Shown piece by piece: positions 26,545 through 33,838 of a stretch of 64,000 nucleotides of DNA. The translations under genes and the position numbers were made by a program. The DNA comes from Pokkaliibacter plantistimulans. Lineage in GTDB: Bacteria > Pseudomonadota > Gammaproteobacteria > Pseudomonadales > Balneatricaceae. The stretch spans positions 2,542,001 through 2,606,000 of the forward strand of contig NZ_CP177354.1 of the NCBI RefSeq assembly GCF_046844695.1, read 5' to 3'. Under the pieces are notes generated by a model that was given only the letters and a program-made list of their open reading frames with translations, did no database searches and had not been told where the DNA came from. Each line of letters starts with the position of its first letter. The stretch's first letter is position 1.

Positions 26545-28599
26545 ATGTCTCTTACTCCTAGTGATGCCATTGAGTCGCTCCGTCAGCAAATTCGTGAGCA
26601 CGACTATCATTACTATGTCGAAGATGATCCGCGAATTCCTGATCAAGACTATGATGCATTAATGCTGCAGCTGAAAAAGCTGGAGCAGGAGCATCCGGAG
26701 CTGCTGACTACAGACTCCCCGACGCAGAGGGTGGGAGGAGTACCATTAAGCAGTTTCAGTACTGTGCAACATGTTGCTCCCATGCTCTCTCTCGATAACG
26801 CTTTTAGTGAACAAGATATGCAGGACTTTGTCCGGCGTATTCGGGAGCGGCTTAAACTACCTGCAACGAGCGCAGTGGAATTCGCAGCTGAGCCTAAGCT
26901 GGATGGGATTGCAGTTAGTTTGCTGTATGAAAAAGGCTCTCTGATAAGAGCCGCGACACGTGGGGACGGTGAATTTGGAGAAGACATAACCGCAAATGTA
27001 AGAACTATTACTGCGGTTCCGTTACGCCTGCTAGGAGGCTCAGTGCCTCTGCGGTTAGAGGTAAGGGGGGAAGTGGTTATGTCAAAAGCTACTTTTGAGG
27101 CTTTTAACCGGCGTGCTGTTACAAAAAATGAGAAGCCATTTGTAAACCCAAGGAATGCTGCCGCGGGGAGTTTGCGCCAGCTAGATTCCCGGGTCACAGC
27201 TAAGCGCTCGTTGGATTGTTATTGTTACGCACTGGGTCTGCTAGAAGGGGGAGAGTGGCCCGAGGATCAGATGGCTTTGCTTGAAAGATTGAGACAGTGG
27301 GGATTCAAGGTAAATCCGGAGATCAAACTGGTATCTGGTATCGATGGATGTTCAGCATACTACAGTCAAATGATGGCCAGAAGAGATCAACTCAAGTATG
27401 AGATTGATGGCTTGGTCTTTAAGGTAAACCGGCGAGACTGGCAATCAGAGCTTGGTTACGTTTCTAGAGCTCCGCGGTGGGCTATCGCCCATAAGTTCCC
27501 TGCCCAGGAGGCGATGACCACTGTTGAGTCGGTCGAATTTCAAGTTGGACGTACTGGAGCTATAACTCCCGTAGCTAAGCTGAAGCCAGTATTTGTTGGT
27601 GGGGTTACTGTCTCCAATGCAACATTGCATAACATGGATGAAATTGATCGGCTTGGCATTCAAGTCGGAGATTTTGTGTTTATTCGTCGGGCAGGCGATG
27701 TTATTCCTCAGGTTGTGAGAGTGGTGTTGGAGAAACGCCCTGATGCTGCACGTCCTATTTCCATGCCGACGCATTGTCCTGCCTGTGGGTCTGATGTTGA
27801 GCGTGAGGAGCAGCAGGCGGTTGCTCGCTGTTCAGGTGGTTTATCCTGCCCTGCTCAGCGAAAAGAGGCACTGAAGCATTTTGTGTCTCGCCGTGCGATG
27901 GATATCGATGGGCTTGGTGATAAGTTGATCGATCAGCTGGTAGATACCAATTTGGTGCAGAGCCCTGCTGATTTATACATGCTGCAGTTATCTTCACTAT
28001 TAGGCTTGGAGCGCATGGGGGAGAAGTCTTCGGCAAAGCTGCTGAAGGCTATAGATAAGTCCAAGTCTACAACTCTTGCAAAGTTCATATATGCCTTGGG
28101 TATCCGTGAAGTTGGCGAATCTACAGCGAAAGCTGTCGCTAGCTTCTTCGGCAATTTGCAGTCGATTAAAGAGGCTGAGATTGAGAGGCTTCAGGAAGTG
28201 CCAGATGTCGGTACTGTAGTGGCTAAACATATTCATGTGTTTTTCCGACAACCAGACAATCTTGATGTTGTAAATCGCCTCATAGAGGTTGGAGTGCATT
28301 GGACAGAAGGTCAACCTAGTCGTACTAAGGACGCTTCTGGGTCCTTGCCTCTGACGGGGCAAACAGTGGTGGTGACAGGCACTCTGGAAAGTGTGTCACG
28401 AGATGATGCGAAGGCGCTGTTGGAGCAATTAGGTGCCAAAGTGGCAGGTAGTGTTTCTGCAAAAACCAGCTGGGTATTAGCTGGTCCTGGGGCAGGATCA
28501 AAGTTGTCTAAGGCCGAAGCACTGGGGGTTGAAGTGAGAGATGAGAAGTACTTCCTTTCACTGCTCGAATCGAATGGTTTGCAGCCAACTGGTGATTAG
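26545..28599 (+). CDS. ligA: NAD-dependent DNA ligase LigA
   Basis: LigA seals nicks in DNA during replication and repair using NAD. The 684-residue protein has the N-terminal NAD-binding Ia domain (YDALMLQLKKLE) and the adenylation domain with catalytic Lys in AEPKLDGIAVSLLYEKG. The OB fold follows, then a four-Cys zinc finger (CPACGSD, then ARCSGGLSCPAQ), helix-hairpin-helix repeats and a C-terminal BRCT domain (from about 597). The ribosome binding region is inside a 26-bp hairpin stem. Confidence 0.97.
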   Translation: MSLTPSDAIESLRQQIREHDYHYYVEDDPRIPDQDYDALMLQLKKLEQEHPELLTTDSPTQRVGGVPLSSFSTVQHVAPMLSLDNAFSEQDMQDFVRRIRERLKLPATSAVEFAAEPKLDGIAVSLLYEKGSLIRAATRGDGEFGEDITANVRTITAVPLRLLGGSVPLRLEVRGEVVMSKATFEAFNRRAVTKNEKPFVNPRNAAAGSLRQLDSRVTAKRSLDCYCYALGLLEGGEWPEDQMALLERLRQWGFKVNPEIKLVSGIDGCSAYYSQMMARRDQLKYEIDGLVFKVNRRDWQSELGYVSRAPRWAIAHKFPAQEAMTTVESVEFQVGRTGAITPVAKLKPVFVGGVTVSNATLHNMDEIDRLGIQVGDFVFIRRAGDVIPQVVRVVLEKRPDAARPISMPTHCPACGSDVEREEQQAVARCSGGLSCPAQRKEALKHFVSRRAMDIDGLGDKLIDQLVDTNLVQSPADLYMLQLSSLLGLERMGEKSSAKLLKAIDKSKSTTLAKFIYALGIREVGESTAKAVASFFGNLQSIKEAEIERLQEVPDVGTVVAKHIHVFFRQPDNLDVVNRLIEVGVHWTEGQPSRTKDASGSLPLTGQTVVVTGTLESVSRDDAKALLEQLGAKVAGSVSAKTSWVLAGPGAGSKLSKAEALGVEVRDEKYFLSLLESNGLQPTGD

Positions 28600-28832
28600 C
28601 CACAGCTATAAAATGTGATTTCAGTTCTAGTTCTAGGGGCGCTTGATTAAAGTTCACCTAGGGTATAGGGATGCAGCTCATGCTCAATGCAGCGACTCGT
28701 CAAGTATCGACGATTACGTACATAAGCAACTCTCTGCAACCGGTCCAATAAAGCTATTCATTTACCATAACTATAGCCACGGGAAAGTGGCGTCAAGGCA
28801 TACAAACTCAGTCATATACAAGGTACAAGCAT

Positions 28833-30137
28833 ATGGATATTGGTATTTATGGCCTTAGCCTGACAGGCGTAGTGACCGCTGTTAGTTTGGCTCATGTGGG
28901 TAACAATGTAGTGCTGATGCCTGCTCCTGGTGAGTCACTACAGATGGTGGAGTGGCAATCTCTACTCTCCGATGAGCCAGGGTTGCTTGCCGCCTTTAAT
29001 AAGGAGCAACTGGAAGGGCGGTTGAAAGTTGAGGTAGGCCACCAAAAGTTGCTGCCAGGCAAGGATGCACACTTTTTAGCTCTGGGCCCTGATGCTTATG
29101 CTTCTCTCGATAAATGGTTGGGGTTAGATCAGCTGTTGGATGAGCGTGTACTGCTGATTATTCAGACTGCTGTGCCTGTAGGGACAGCAGAGCGATTGCA
29201 GGCATCAATAGCGCAGAGTTGGGCTAAGCGGGGGTTCTCTTCTCCTTATGCAGTAGTTTCCATGCCTGACTTTATTCGCCAGGGTACAGCACTGGATAAT
29301 TTCCAGCGTCCAGGGCGAGTATTGGTTGGTTGTGATGTTGATTGGCCACGAGCACTAATACGTGACATTCTTCGACCTTTTAATCGTAACCGTGACTCAT
29401 TGCTGTTTATGAGCGGCAGAGAGGCCGAGTTTAGTAAGTTTGTTGTGAATGGGATGCTGGCTACCAAGCTGAGCTTTATGAACGAGATGGCAAACCTCGC
29501 TGAACTTCTCGATGTTGACATTGAGAAGGTTCGGCATGGTGTTGGATCTGATAGCCGCATTGGATATGACTATATCTATCCCGGTTGTGGTTTCGGTGGT
29601 GCACATTTTTCTGCTGATATTATTCGTCTCGCTGCCCAGGTTGAACAAAGCGGTGGACATGGCAATTTATTGCAGTCGGTTCTTAAAATTAACGAGCAGC
29701 AGAAGGAGGTGCTTTTTCGAAAGCTATGGTGCCACTATCAGGGGCAGCTTAAAGGTCGGACAGTCGCAGTCTGGGGGGCATCCTTTAAACCTAATACCAG
29801 TAGTATACGTAATGCTCCGTCACTGGTGTTGATGGAAGCTCTTTGGGCGCAGGGTTGTTCGGTACGTCTGCATGATCCGAAAGCCCTGGACAATGTGAGA
29901 GAGCTACTTGGTGACCGTGAAGATTTGGTCTTATGCAGTGATCCTTATGAAGCAGTGTCAGGGGCAGATGCCTTGTTACTAATGACAGAGTGGAAAGACT
30001 ACTGGAGTCCAGACTATCGACGCTTGATGCAGCTGCTGAAGACTCCTTTAGTGCTGGATGGACGTAATATTTATGATCCTTATCTGATGGCTGAGCGTGG
30101 TTTTATCTATCAGGGTGTCGGGCGTCGTACGGTTTAG
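28833..30137 (+). CDS. UDP-glucose/GDP-mannose dehydrogenase-family protein lacking the catalytic Cys
   Basis: The 434-residue protein has the full fold of nucleotide-sugar 6-dehydrogenases: an NAD-binding domain, a central helix and a UDP-binding C-terminal domain. Family positions kept include K202 and N206 in SKFVVNGMLATKLSF, and G253-FGG. However, the nucleophilic Cys of GGSCFPKD is His258 here (GGAHFSAD). The Rossmann motif is GLSLTG instead of GxGxxG, with no acidic residue after strand 2. The KPxTDDxR motif reads KPNTSSIR. The oxidation reaction of the family is therefore unlikely. The gene stands alone between ligA and the CBS group, and its role is unknown. Confidence 0.8.
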   Translation: MDIGIYGLSLTGVVTAVSLAHVGNNVVLMPAPGESLQMVEWQSLLSDEPGLLAAFNKEQLEGRLKVEVGHQKLLPGKDAHFLALGPDAYASLDKWLGLDQLLDERVLLIIQTAVPVGTAERLQASIAQSWAKRGFSSPYAVVSMPDFIRQGTALDNFQRPGRVLVGCDVDWPRALIRDILRPFNRNRDSLLFMSGREAEFSKFVVNGMLATKLSFMNEMANLAELLDVDIEKVRHGVGSDSRIGYDYIYPGCGFGGAHFSADIIRLAAQVEQSGGHGNLLQSVLKINEQQKEVLFRKLWCHYQGQLKGRTVAVWGASFKPNTSSIRNAPSLVLMEALWAQGCSVRLHDPKALDNVRELLGDREDLVLCSDPYEAVSGADALLLMTEWKDYWSPDYRRLMQLLKTPLVLDGRNIYDPYLMAERGFIYQGVGRRTV

Positions 30138-30239
30138 TTCTAATTAGCTAGAGCGTGCTTTTTATTTGCACAGTTTGCATTATTGCTCTCACAGCCTGCC
30201 TCGGGGCGACTATAGTTAATGAAGGTGATGGAGGCGATG

Positions 30240-30395
30240 ATGCTTTTTCGTAAGACATCATCGCTGATCAATTCGGTTCGCCAATGGTCGGCTTTTATCG
30301 GCTCATATCAATATTATGTATTCAACGAGCTAAATTTAAGACCTGATTGGCAGCCTGGTTTTGAACGGGAGTCATGCTATGTTGAGGTCCGTTAA
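30240..30395 (+). CDS. Possible 51-residue small protein upstream of the CBS gene
   Basis: An open frame starts at the ATG at 30240, five bases after GGAGG (30230-30234). It ends with TAA at 30393-30395, overlapping the first 17 bases of the CBS gene in another frame. The predicted peptide starts MLFRKTSSLINSVRQW, contains GSYQYYVFNELN and ends with Cys-Tyr-Val-Glu-Val-Arg. It is aromatic and basic, with no signal peptide. An inverted repeat of nine bases (30234-30242 with 30256-30264) would fold over the start codon. I do not recognise it; the good ribosome binding site and overlap favour a real gene. Confidence 0.5.
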   Translation: MLFRKTSSLINSVRQWSAFIGSYQYYVFNELNLRPDWQPGFERESCYVEVR

Positions 30396-30792
30396 AGTAA
30401 GCGACTACATGAATAGTGAGCCGGTCATATTTTATCCCGAAACCGCTCTGTTTGAAGCGATAGAGTACTTTCAACGTTTCAGAGTTTCAGGTGCACCTGT
30501 AGTAGATCACTCTGGCCAGTTAGTGGGCTTGCTATCAGAAGCAGACTGTCTTCGTGCCATCCTTGAGGATACCTACTATGAGGTGGAGCACGGAGGTAAA
30601 GTCGGTGATGTGATGACGACGGATGTGCAATCGGTGAGGCTGGATACGGATATTATTGAAGTGGCGAAAATATTCATCCATCAAGGGAGGCGGCGCCTTC
30701 CTGTAGTTGCAGATGGCTTGCTCGTTGGTCTTATCAGTCGTAACGATATACTACGGGCAATCTATGATTTTTCCGATACGAGAAAGGCATGA
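30379..30792 (+). CDS. Two-CBS-domain protein
   Basis: The protein has 137 residues from the ATG at 30379, which has GGGAG seven bases upstream. It consists of two CBS domains (about 3-60 and 70-130), as seen from VKVSDYMNSEPVIFYPETAL, then GLLSEADCLR, VGDVMTTDVQSVRLDTDI and GLISRNDILRAI. CBS pairs usually bind adenosine nucleotides and regulate partner proteins. No catalytic domain is attached. The stop overlaps the start of the DnaT-like gene (ATGA), so the two are co-translated. Confidence 0.88.
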   Translation: MLRSVKVSDYMNSEPVIFYPETALFEAIEYFQRFRVSGAPVVDHSGQLVGLLSEADCLRAILEDTYYEVEHGGKVGDVMTTDVQSVRLDTDIIEVAKIFIHQGRRRLPVVADGLLVGLISRNDILRAIYDFSDTRKA

Positions 30793-31655
30793 GCATATTT
30801 CCTGAGCTTCCCATTTTGTTGTACCCCTCCTTAGCAATAAGGGTAGGGCTTGAAGAAGCGGTGTTGTTGGGAATATATCATCAGTGTGCTGCTGCGTGGG
30901 GGGCTCGGCAGCAGGGTGAGCATTATTTCAAACTGACGCAGCAGCAGTGGCTCCAGCTTGTACCATTTTGGGACGAAGACACTCTGGCAAGAGTCACTCA
31001 TAGTCTGGTTCAGCAAGGCTATATTGAAGCGCGTTGGGAGCAGCGAAGCGTATTGCGGCTGCGTATATTTGAGCAGCAAGTAAGTAAGAAAGAGTTTATT
31101 GAAGAAGAGCCGGTAAGTCCTGTGAGACCTATGCAGTCCCTGGCAAATGAGCTGAGACAGCAATCTTCTCTTTCTACACCTACGCCTACGCCTACGCCTA
31201 CGCCTACGCCGATACTGCCAAATTTCGGTGGTAGCGTTGGGTGGCCTAAGCGTACTGAACAGCCAGTAGATGCCTTGGAAGCCATTTTTGCGCAGAAAGC
31301 TGCCCATAATCAGCAGTATCAGACGTTGAGTCTGGATTGGCGTCCCAGTGATACTGTGTTATCCATGCTTGAGCATCATCATCGTATTGGTGCTGATTTC
31401 TCCCTTGGTTGCCTGGATGAGTTTCTCGTTTTTTGGGCTGAGCAGGAAAAGCGCAAGGCTCCTGCAGGATGGGATCAGGCGTTCATGAAATGGGTAAAAA
31501 GGGAGTGGATAAGGCAACAATCAAAAGGGAATTATCAGACAGCAAGTCAGGGCAGTAGCGAGCATGTGGTAAATGGACAAGGTAGAAAACGTACTAGAGA
31601 AGATCGTGAACAAGTCAGACAAAACCTTCTCGACATCAACAACCTTGACTGGTGA
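30789..31655 (+). CDS. DnaT-like single-stranded DNA-binding domain protein
   Basis: The 288-residue protein has an N-terminal winged-helix-like part (about 14-93), a linker with a Thr-Pro repeat (about 130-141) and a DnaT-type C-terminal domain (about 182-242: SLDWRPSDTVLSMLE, then GWDQAFMKWVKREW). DnaT in E. coli is a primosome protein that helps load DnaB helicase at restart. Here the gene overlaps a CBS gene upstream and a lambda P-like gene downstream. A role in helicase loading is inferred from domain and neighbours; this is not the E. coli dnaT-dnaC locus. Confidence 0.78.
   Translation: MSIFPELPILLYPSLAIRVGLEEAVLLGIYHQCAAAWGARQQGEHYFKLTQQQWLQLVPFWDEDTLARVTHSLVQQGYIEARWEQRSVLRLRIFEQQVSKKEFIEEEPVSPVRPMQSLANELRQQSSLSTPTPTPTPTPTPILPNFGGSVGWPKRTEQPVDALEAIFAQKAAHNQQYQTLSLDWRPSDTVLSMLEHHHRIGADFSLGCLDEFLVFWAEQEKRKAPAGWDQAFMKWVKREWIRQQSKGNYQTASQGSSEHVVNGQGRKRTREDREQVRQNLLDINNLDW
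31179..31208 (+). repeat. Hexanucleotide tandem repeat (CCTACG, five copies)
   Basis: Five perfect copies of CCTACG lie inside the DnaT-like gene and encode a Thr-Pro linker between its two domains. The unit is six bases, so gain or loss of copies keeps the frame and would only change linker length. Near-perfect repeat identity suggests recent expansion by slippage. Confidence 0.9.
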
Positions 31656-32379
31656 TCAGCTCATAGCGTCTGAATCACGGCAAGATCCGATTGATGATCG
31701 AACAAAGCAACTCATCAATCTTATATTCGCCCGTTTTGCAGCGATCTACGGCCACAAGTTCGAGAGCATGTTCTCCAGTGAGAGAGCAGTAGTGTTGGCA
31801 AAGCGCGAGTGGGCATTGAGTCTGCGTGGAGTGTCAGAACAATATTTGGTTCGAGCGGTTGATCATTGCAAGGAAACGTTGAGCTGGATGCCTACGATTG
31901 CGGAGTTTCTGACAGTAGTTCGCAGTCTGTGTAACAGCGCTTTCCCTGAAGCCTATGCGGCTTACGAAGAGGCTTGCATGCATGCAGACCATCCTCGTGA
32001 ACACGTCTGGTCGCATCCGGTAGTATATCATGCAGGGCGACTATCCAACTGGTACCAGTTACGTCGTGGTGAAACACGTGTAATGTTTAAAGTCTTCGCT
32101 GAGCATTACCGTAACTTATGTCAAAGAGCTATGGACGGCGAGCCGTTTGTAGTTCCAACAAATACGGCGCTTCCAGACAAAACTCCAGACACGCTATTTG
32201 CCTTTATTGCACGATGGGGAGAAGAGCATCAGCTTACTCCTGAGCAAGCTCATACGTTGCTTTTTTACCTTACCAAACCAAAAGGCAGTGGACCTAGAGA
32301 GGTTCTGCTCAATAACGCTAAACGGCTGCTGGAGGTTTGGCACCGAGCGGATATTGCCCTACCTGATGCGGTTGTTTAG
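31573..32379 (+). CDS. Phage lambda P-like replication protein (putative helicase loader)
   Basis: The 268-residue protein resembles the lambda replication protein P family, which brings DnaB helicase to the origin. The central part matches best: LINLIFARFAAIYGHKFESM, LAKREWALSLRGVSEQYL, and CKETLSWMPTIAEFLTVVR. The C-terminal ~70 residues (DTLFAFIARWGEEHQLTPEQ) are not recognised. It starts 83 bases before the end of the DnaT-like gene; a TTG at 31645 is an alternative start. No phage structural, integrase or lysis genes are nearby, so it may be a domesticated host gene. Confidence 0.65.
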   Translation: MDKVENVLEKIVNKSDKTFSTSTTLTGDQLIASESRQDPIDDRTKQLINLIFARFAAIYGHKFESMFSSERAVVLAKREWALSLRGVSEQYLVRAVDHCKETLSWMPTIAEFLTVVRSLCNSAFPEAYAAYEEACMHADHPREHVWSHPVVYHAGRLSNWYQLRRGETRVMFKVFAEHYRNLCQRAMDGEPFVVPTNTALPDKTPDTLFAFIARWGEEHQLTPEQAHTLLFYLTKPKGSGPREVLLNNAKRLLEVWHRADIALPDAVV

Positions 32380-32613
32380 AGCGTCTTGTAGTAAGTGGTG
32401 TCTACCTGGTTATCTCATTCCCCTGGTTAATATGTGGTTGTTACTGATTGATACGCCTGCTAACCCACTTTTCCGAACACTTTTGTAACACTGACTATGA
32501 ATATGATCTATCTTGTTTAGTAGAGCGTATGACTGCTGAAACTTAATCAAGGATGAAATATCTAATAGTCTGGGGATGGTGTGATTTAGCAATTATTGTC
32601 ACAGATCCATCCA

Positions 32614-32641
32614 CGCGATGTACTGGAAAAGTACTGACGCG
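32614..32641 (+). promoter_or_regulatory. Hairpin just upstream of the RpoH-like gene
   Basis: CGCG (32614-32617) and GTACT (32620-32624) pair with AGTAC (32630-32634) and CGCG (32638-32641), with small internal loops and a GGAAA apical loop. It ends seven bases before the strong ribosome binding sequence AGGAGGGG (32649-32656). It may influence translation of the sigma factor; folding was judged by eye only. Confidence 0.4.
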
Positions 32642-32662
32642 TACAACGAGGAGGGGGATGTT

Positions 32663-33502
32663 ATGGGAATGCCACATTTTTCACCAGGTCGGGATATTCA
32701 CCACTTTATCCATAAAGCCAATGCCATCAAGTCTTTGTCAAAAGCAGAAGAGCTTGAGCTGAGCCGTAAAAGTAAGTTGAATGACAAGGAGAGTATAGAG
32801 AAATTGGTGTTGGCCAATCTCAAAAGCGTGATATGGATTGCTTATAGTTATCGCGGATACGGTCTTCCTATTGCCGATCTCATTCAAGAGGGTACTGCTG
32901 GCCTGATGAAAGCTCTCAAAGGCCATGATCCAGATAGAAACATCCGCCTTTCCACCTTTGCTGCCTATTGGATTCGGGCTGAAATCCACAAGTACGTTAT
33001 CAAACACTCGCGCATAATGAATGTCGCAACCAACAAGGAACAGCATAAGCTGTTTTTCAAGTTGCGAGCTGAGTTCAAAAATGCGTCTCTGTCCGAGGCA
33101 GAGGTTGACGATATAGCAGAGCGCTTGGCTGTGTCTCGTGAGGCGGTCAAGGAAATGGAGCTTCGCCTCAAGGGCAAGGACATGACCTATGTCGAATATG
33201 ATGAAGGTCGTGACGATGACGGCTATGAAATGGATGTTGTAAGAGGCTTGGAAAGTTTGGAGTTCAATCCTGAACGAATGTTTATTCGTGAGAGAAATGC
33301 AACCGAAAACTATCAAGCACTTAGTCACGCGTTAGCCATATTGGATCCGCGGAGTCGAGACATCATTTCATCCCGCTGGTTGACTGATAACAAGATGTCA
33401 CTGCAGGAGCTGGCTGATCGCTACGAGATTTCTTCAGAGCGAGTTCGTCAGCTAGAAGCAAAAGCGTTGAAAGACATTCAGAAAACATTGCTGGGTACCT
33501 GA
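32663..33502 (+). CDS. RpoH-family (sigma-32-like) RNA polymerase sigma factor
   Basis: The 279-residue protein has region 2 (RGYGLPIADLIQEGTAGLMK, then RLSTFAAYWIRAEIHKYVIK) and region 4 (LDPRSRDIISSRWL, LQELADRYEISSERVRQLEA). It keeps the RpoH box as EQHKLFFKLRAEFK, which defines heat-shock sigma factors. The ATG at 32663 has a strong AGGAGGGG six bases upstream; a longer frame from 32618 has none. It is not beside ftsEX, where the primary rpoH normally lies, so it may be a second RpoH-type factor. An intrinsic terminator overlaps its stop. Confidence 0.85.
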   Translation: MGMPHFSPGRDIHHFIHKANAIKSLSKAEELELSRKSKLNDKESIEKLVLANLKSVIWIAYSYRGYGLPIADLIQEGTAGLMKALKGHDPDRNIRLSTFAAYWIRAEIHKYVIKHSRIMNVATNKEQHKLFFKLRAEFKNASLSEAEVDDIAERLAVSREAVKEMELRLKGKDMTYVEYDEGRDDDGYEMDVVRGLESLEFNPERMFIRERNATENYQALSHALAILDPRSRDIISSRWLTDNKMSLQELADRYEISSERVRQLEAKALKDIQKTLLGT

Positions 33503-33522
33503 CCCAGCAATTTCCTTCTTTT
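33487..33522 (+). terminator. Intrinsic terminator overlapping the sigma-factor stop codon
   Basis: ATTGCTGGGT (33487-33496) pairs perfectly with ACCCAGCAAT (33502-33511) around a five-base loop, followed by the T-rich TTCCTTCTTTT. The stem begins inside the last codons and the TGA stop sits at the loop. Confidence 0.8.
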
Positions 33523-33838
33523 GCTATATCGTTTTCCTCGGCAAATTCGGTAATCCCCCCATTTTTATTACTTGCTAGAAGTAGAGGTCAGGCCGCGAGG
33601 GCCAACTTCTGCTTGGGGTGATGCGGCACATATCTTTTACTGTCGATGAAGTCATGCCCTCATGTGCATCGTAAACTAAAGATTGCCAGACAGTCAGAAT
33701 GGTTGGTAGAGGCTTGCGGTACGACGTGGCTAGACGGCAGGTCAAGGTGTACAATATGCGCCCGCATGACAGTAGCGTTTCAGATTGGTTAAAGCGCGCT
33801 GTCATTGCCTCTCTCTAACGTGTACAGGAAACCACTAC
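33503..33838. other. Intergenic region between the RpoH-like gene and pit
   Basis: No convincing gene is seen on either strand. TACAAT (33750-33755) could be a -10 box for pit, without a clear -35. ATGACAG (33766-33772) and CTGTCAT (33799-33805) form an inverted repeat. CTGTCAT is also the half-site of PhoB boxes, but the tandem direct repeat needed for a Pho box is not present. Confidence 0.5.

Noticed and set aside
28643..28858. 71-residue frame before the dehydrogenase-like gene
   Set aside because: No convincing ribosome binding site, odd composition, and it overlaps the true start of the next gene at 28833.
32589..32604. CRP-like dyad TGTGA...TCACA upstream of the RpoH-like gene (32579-32602)
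   Set aside because: The half-sites are 14 bases apart instead of the six needed for a CRP site.
33799..33805. PhoB box before the phosphate transporter
   Set aside because: Only one CTGTCAT half-site is present with an inverted copy 26 bases away; a Pho box needs two direct repeats 11 bases apart.
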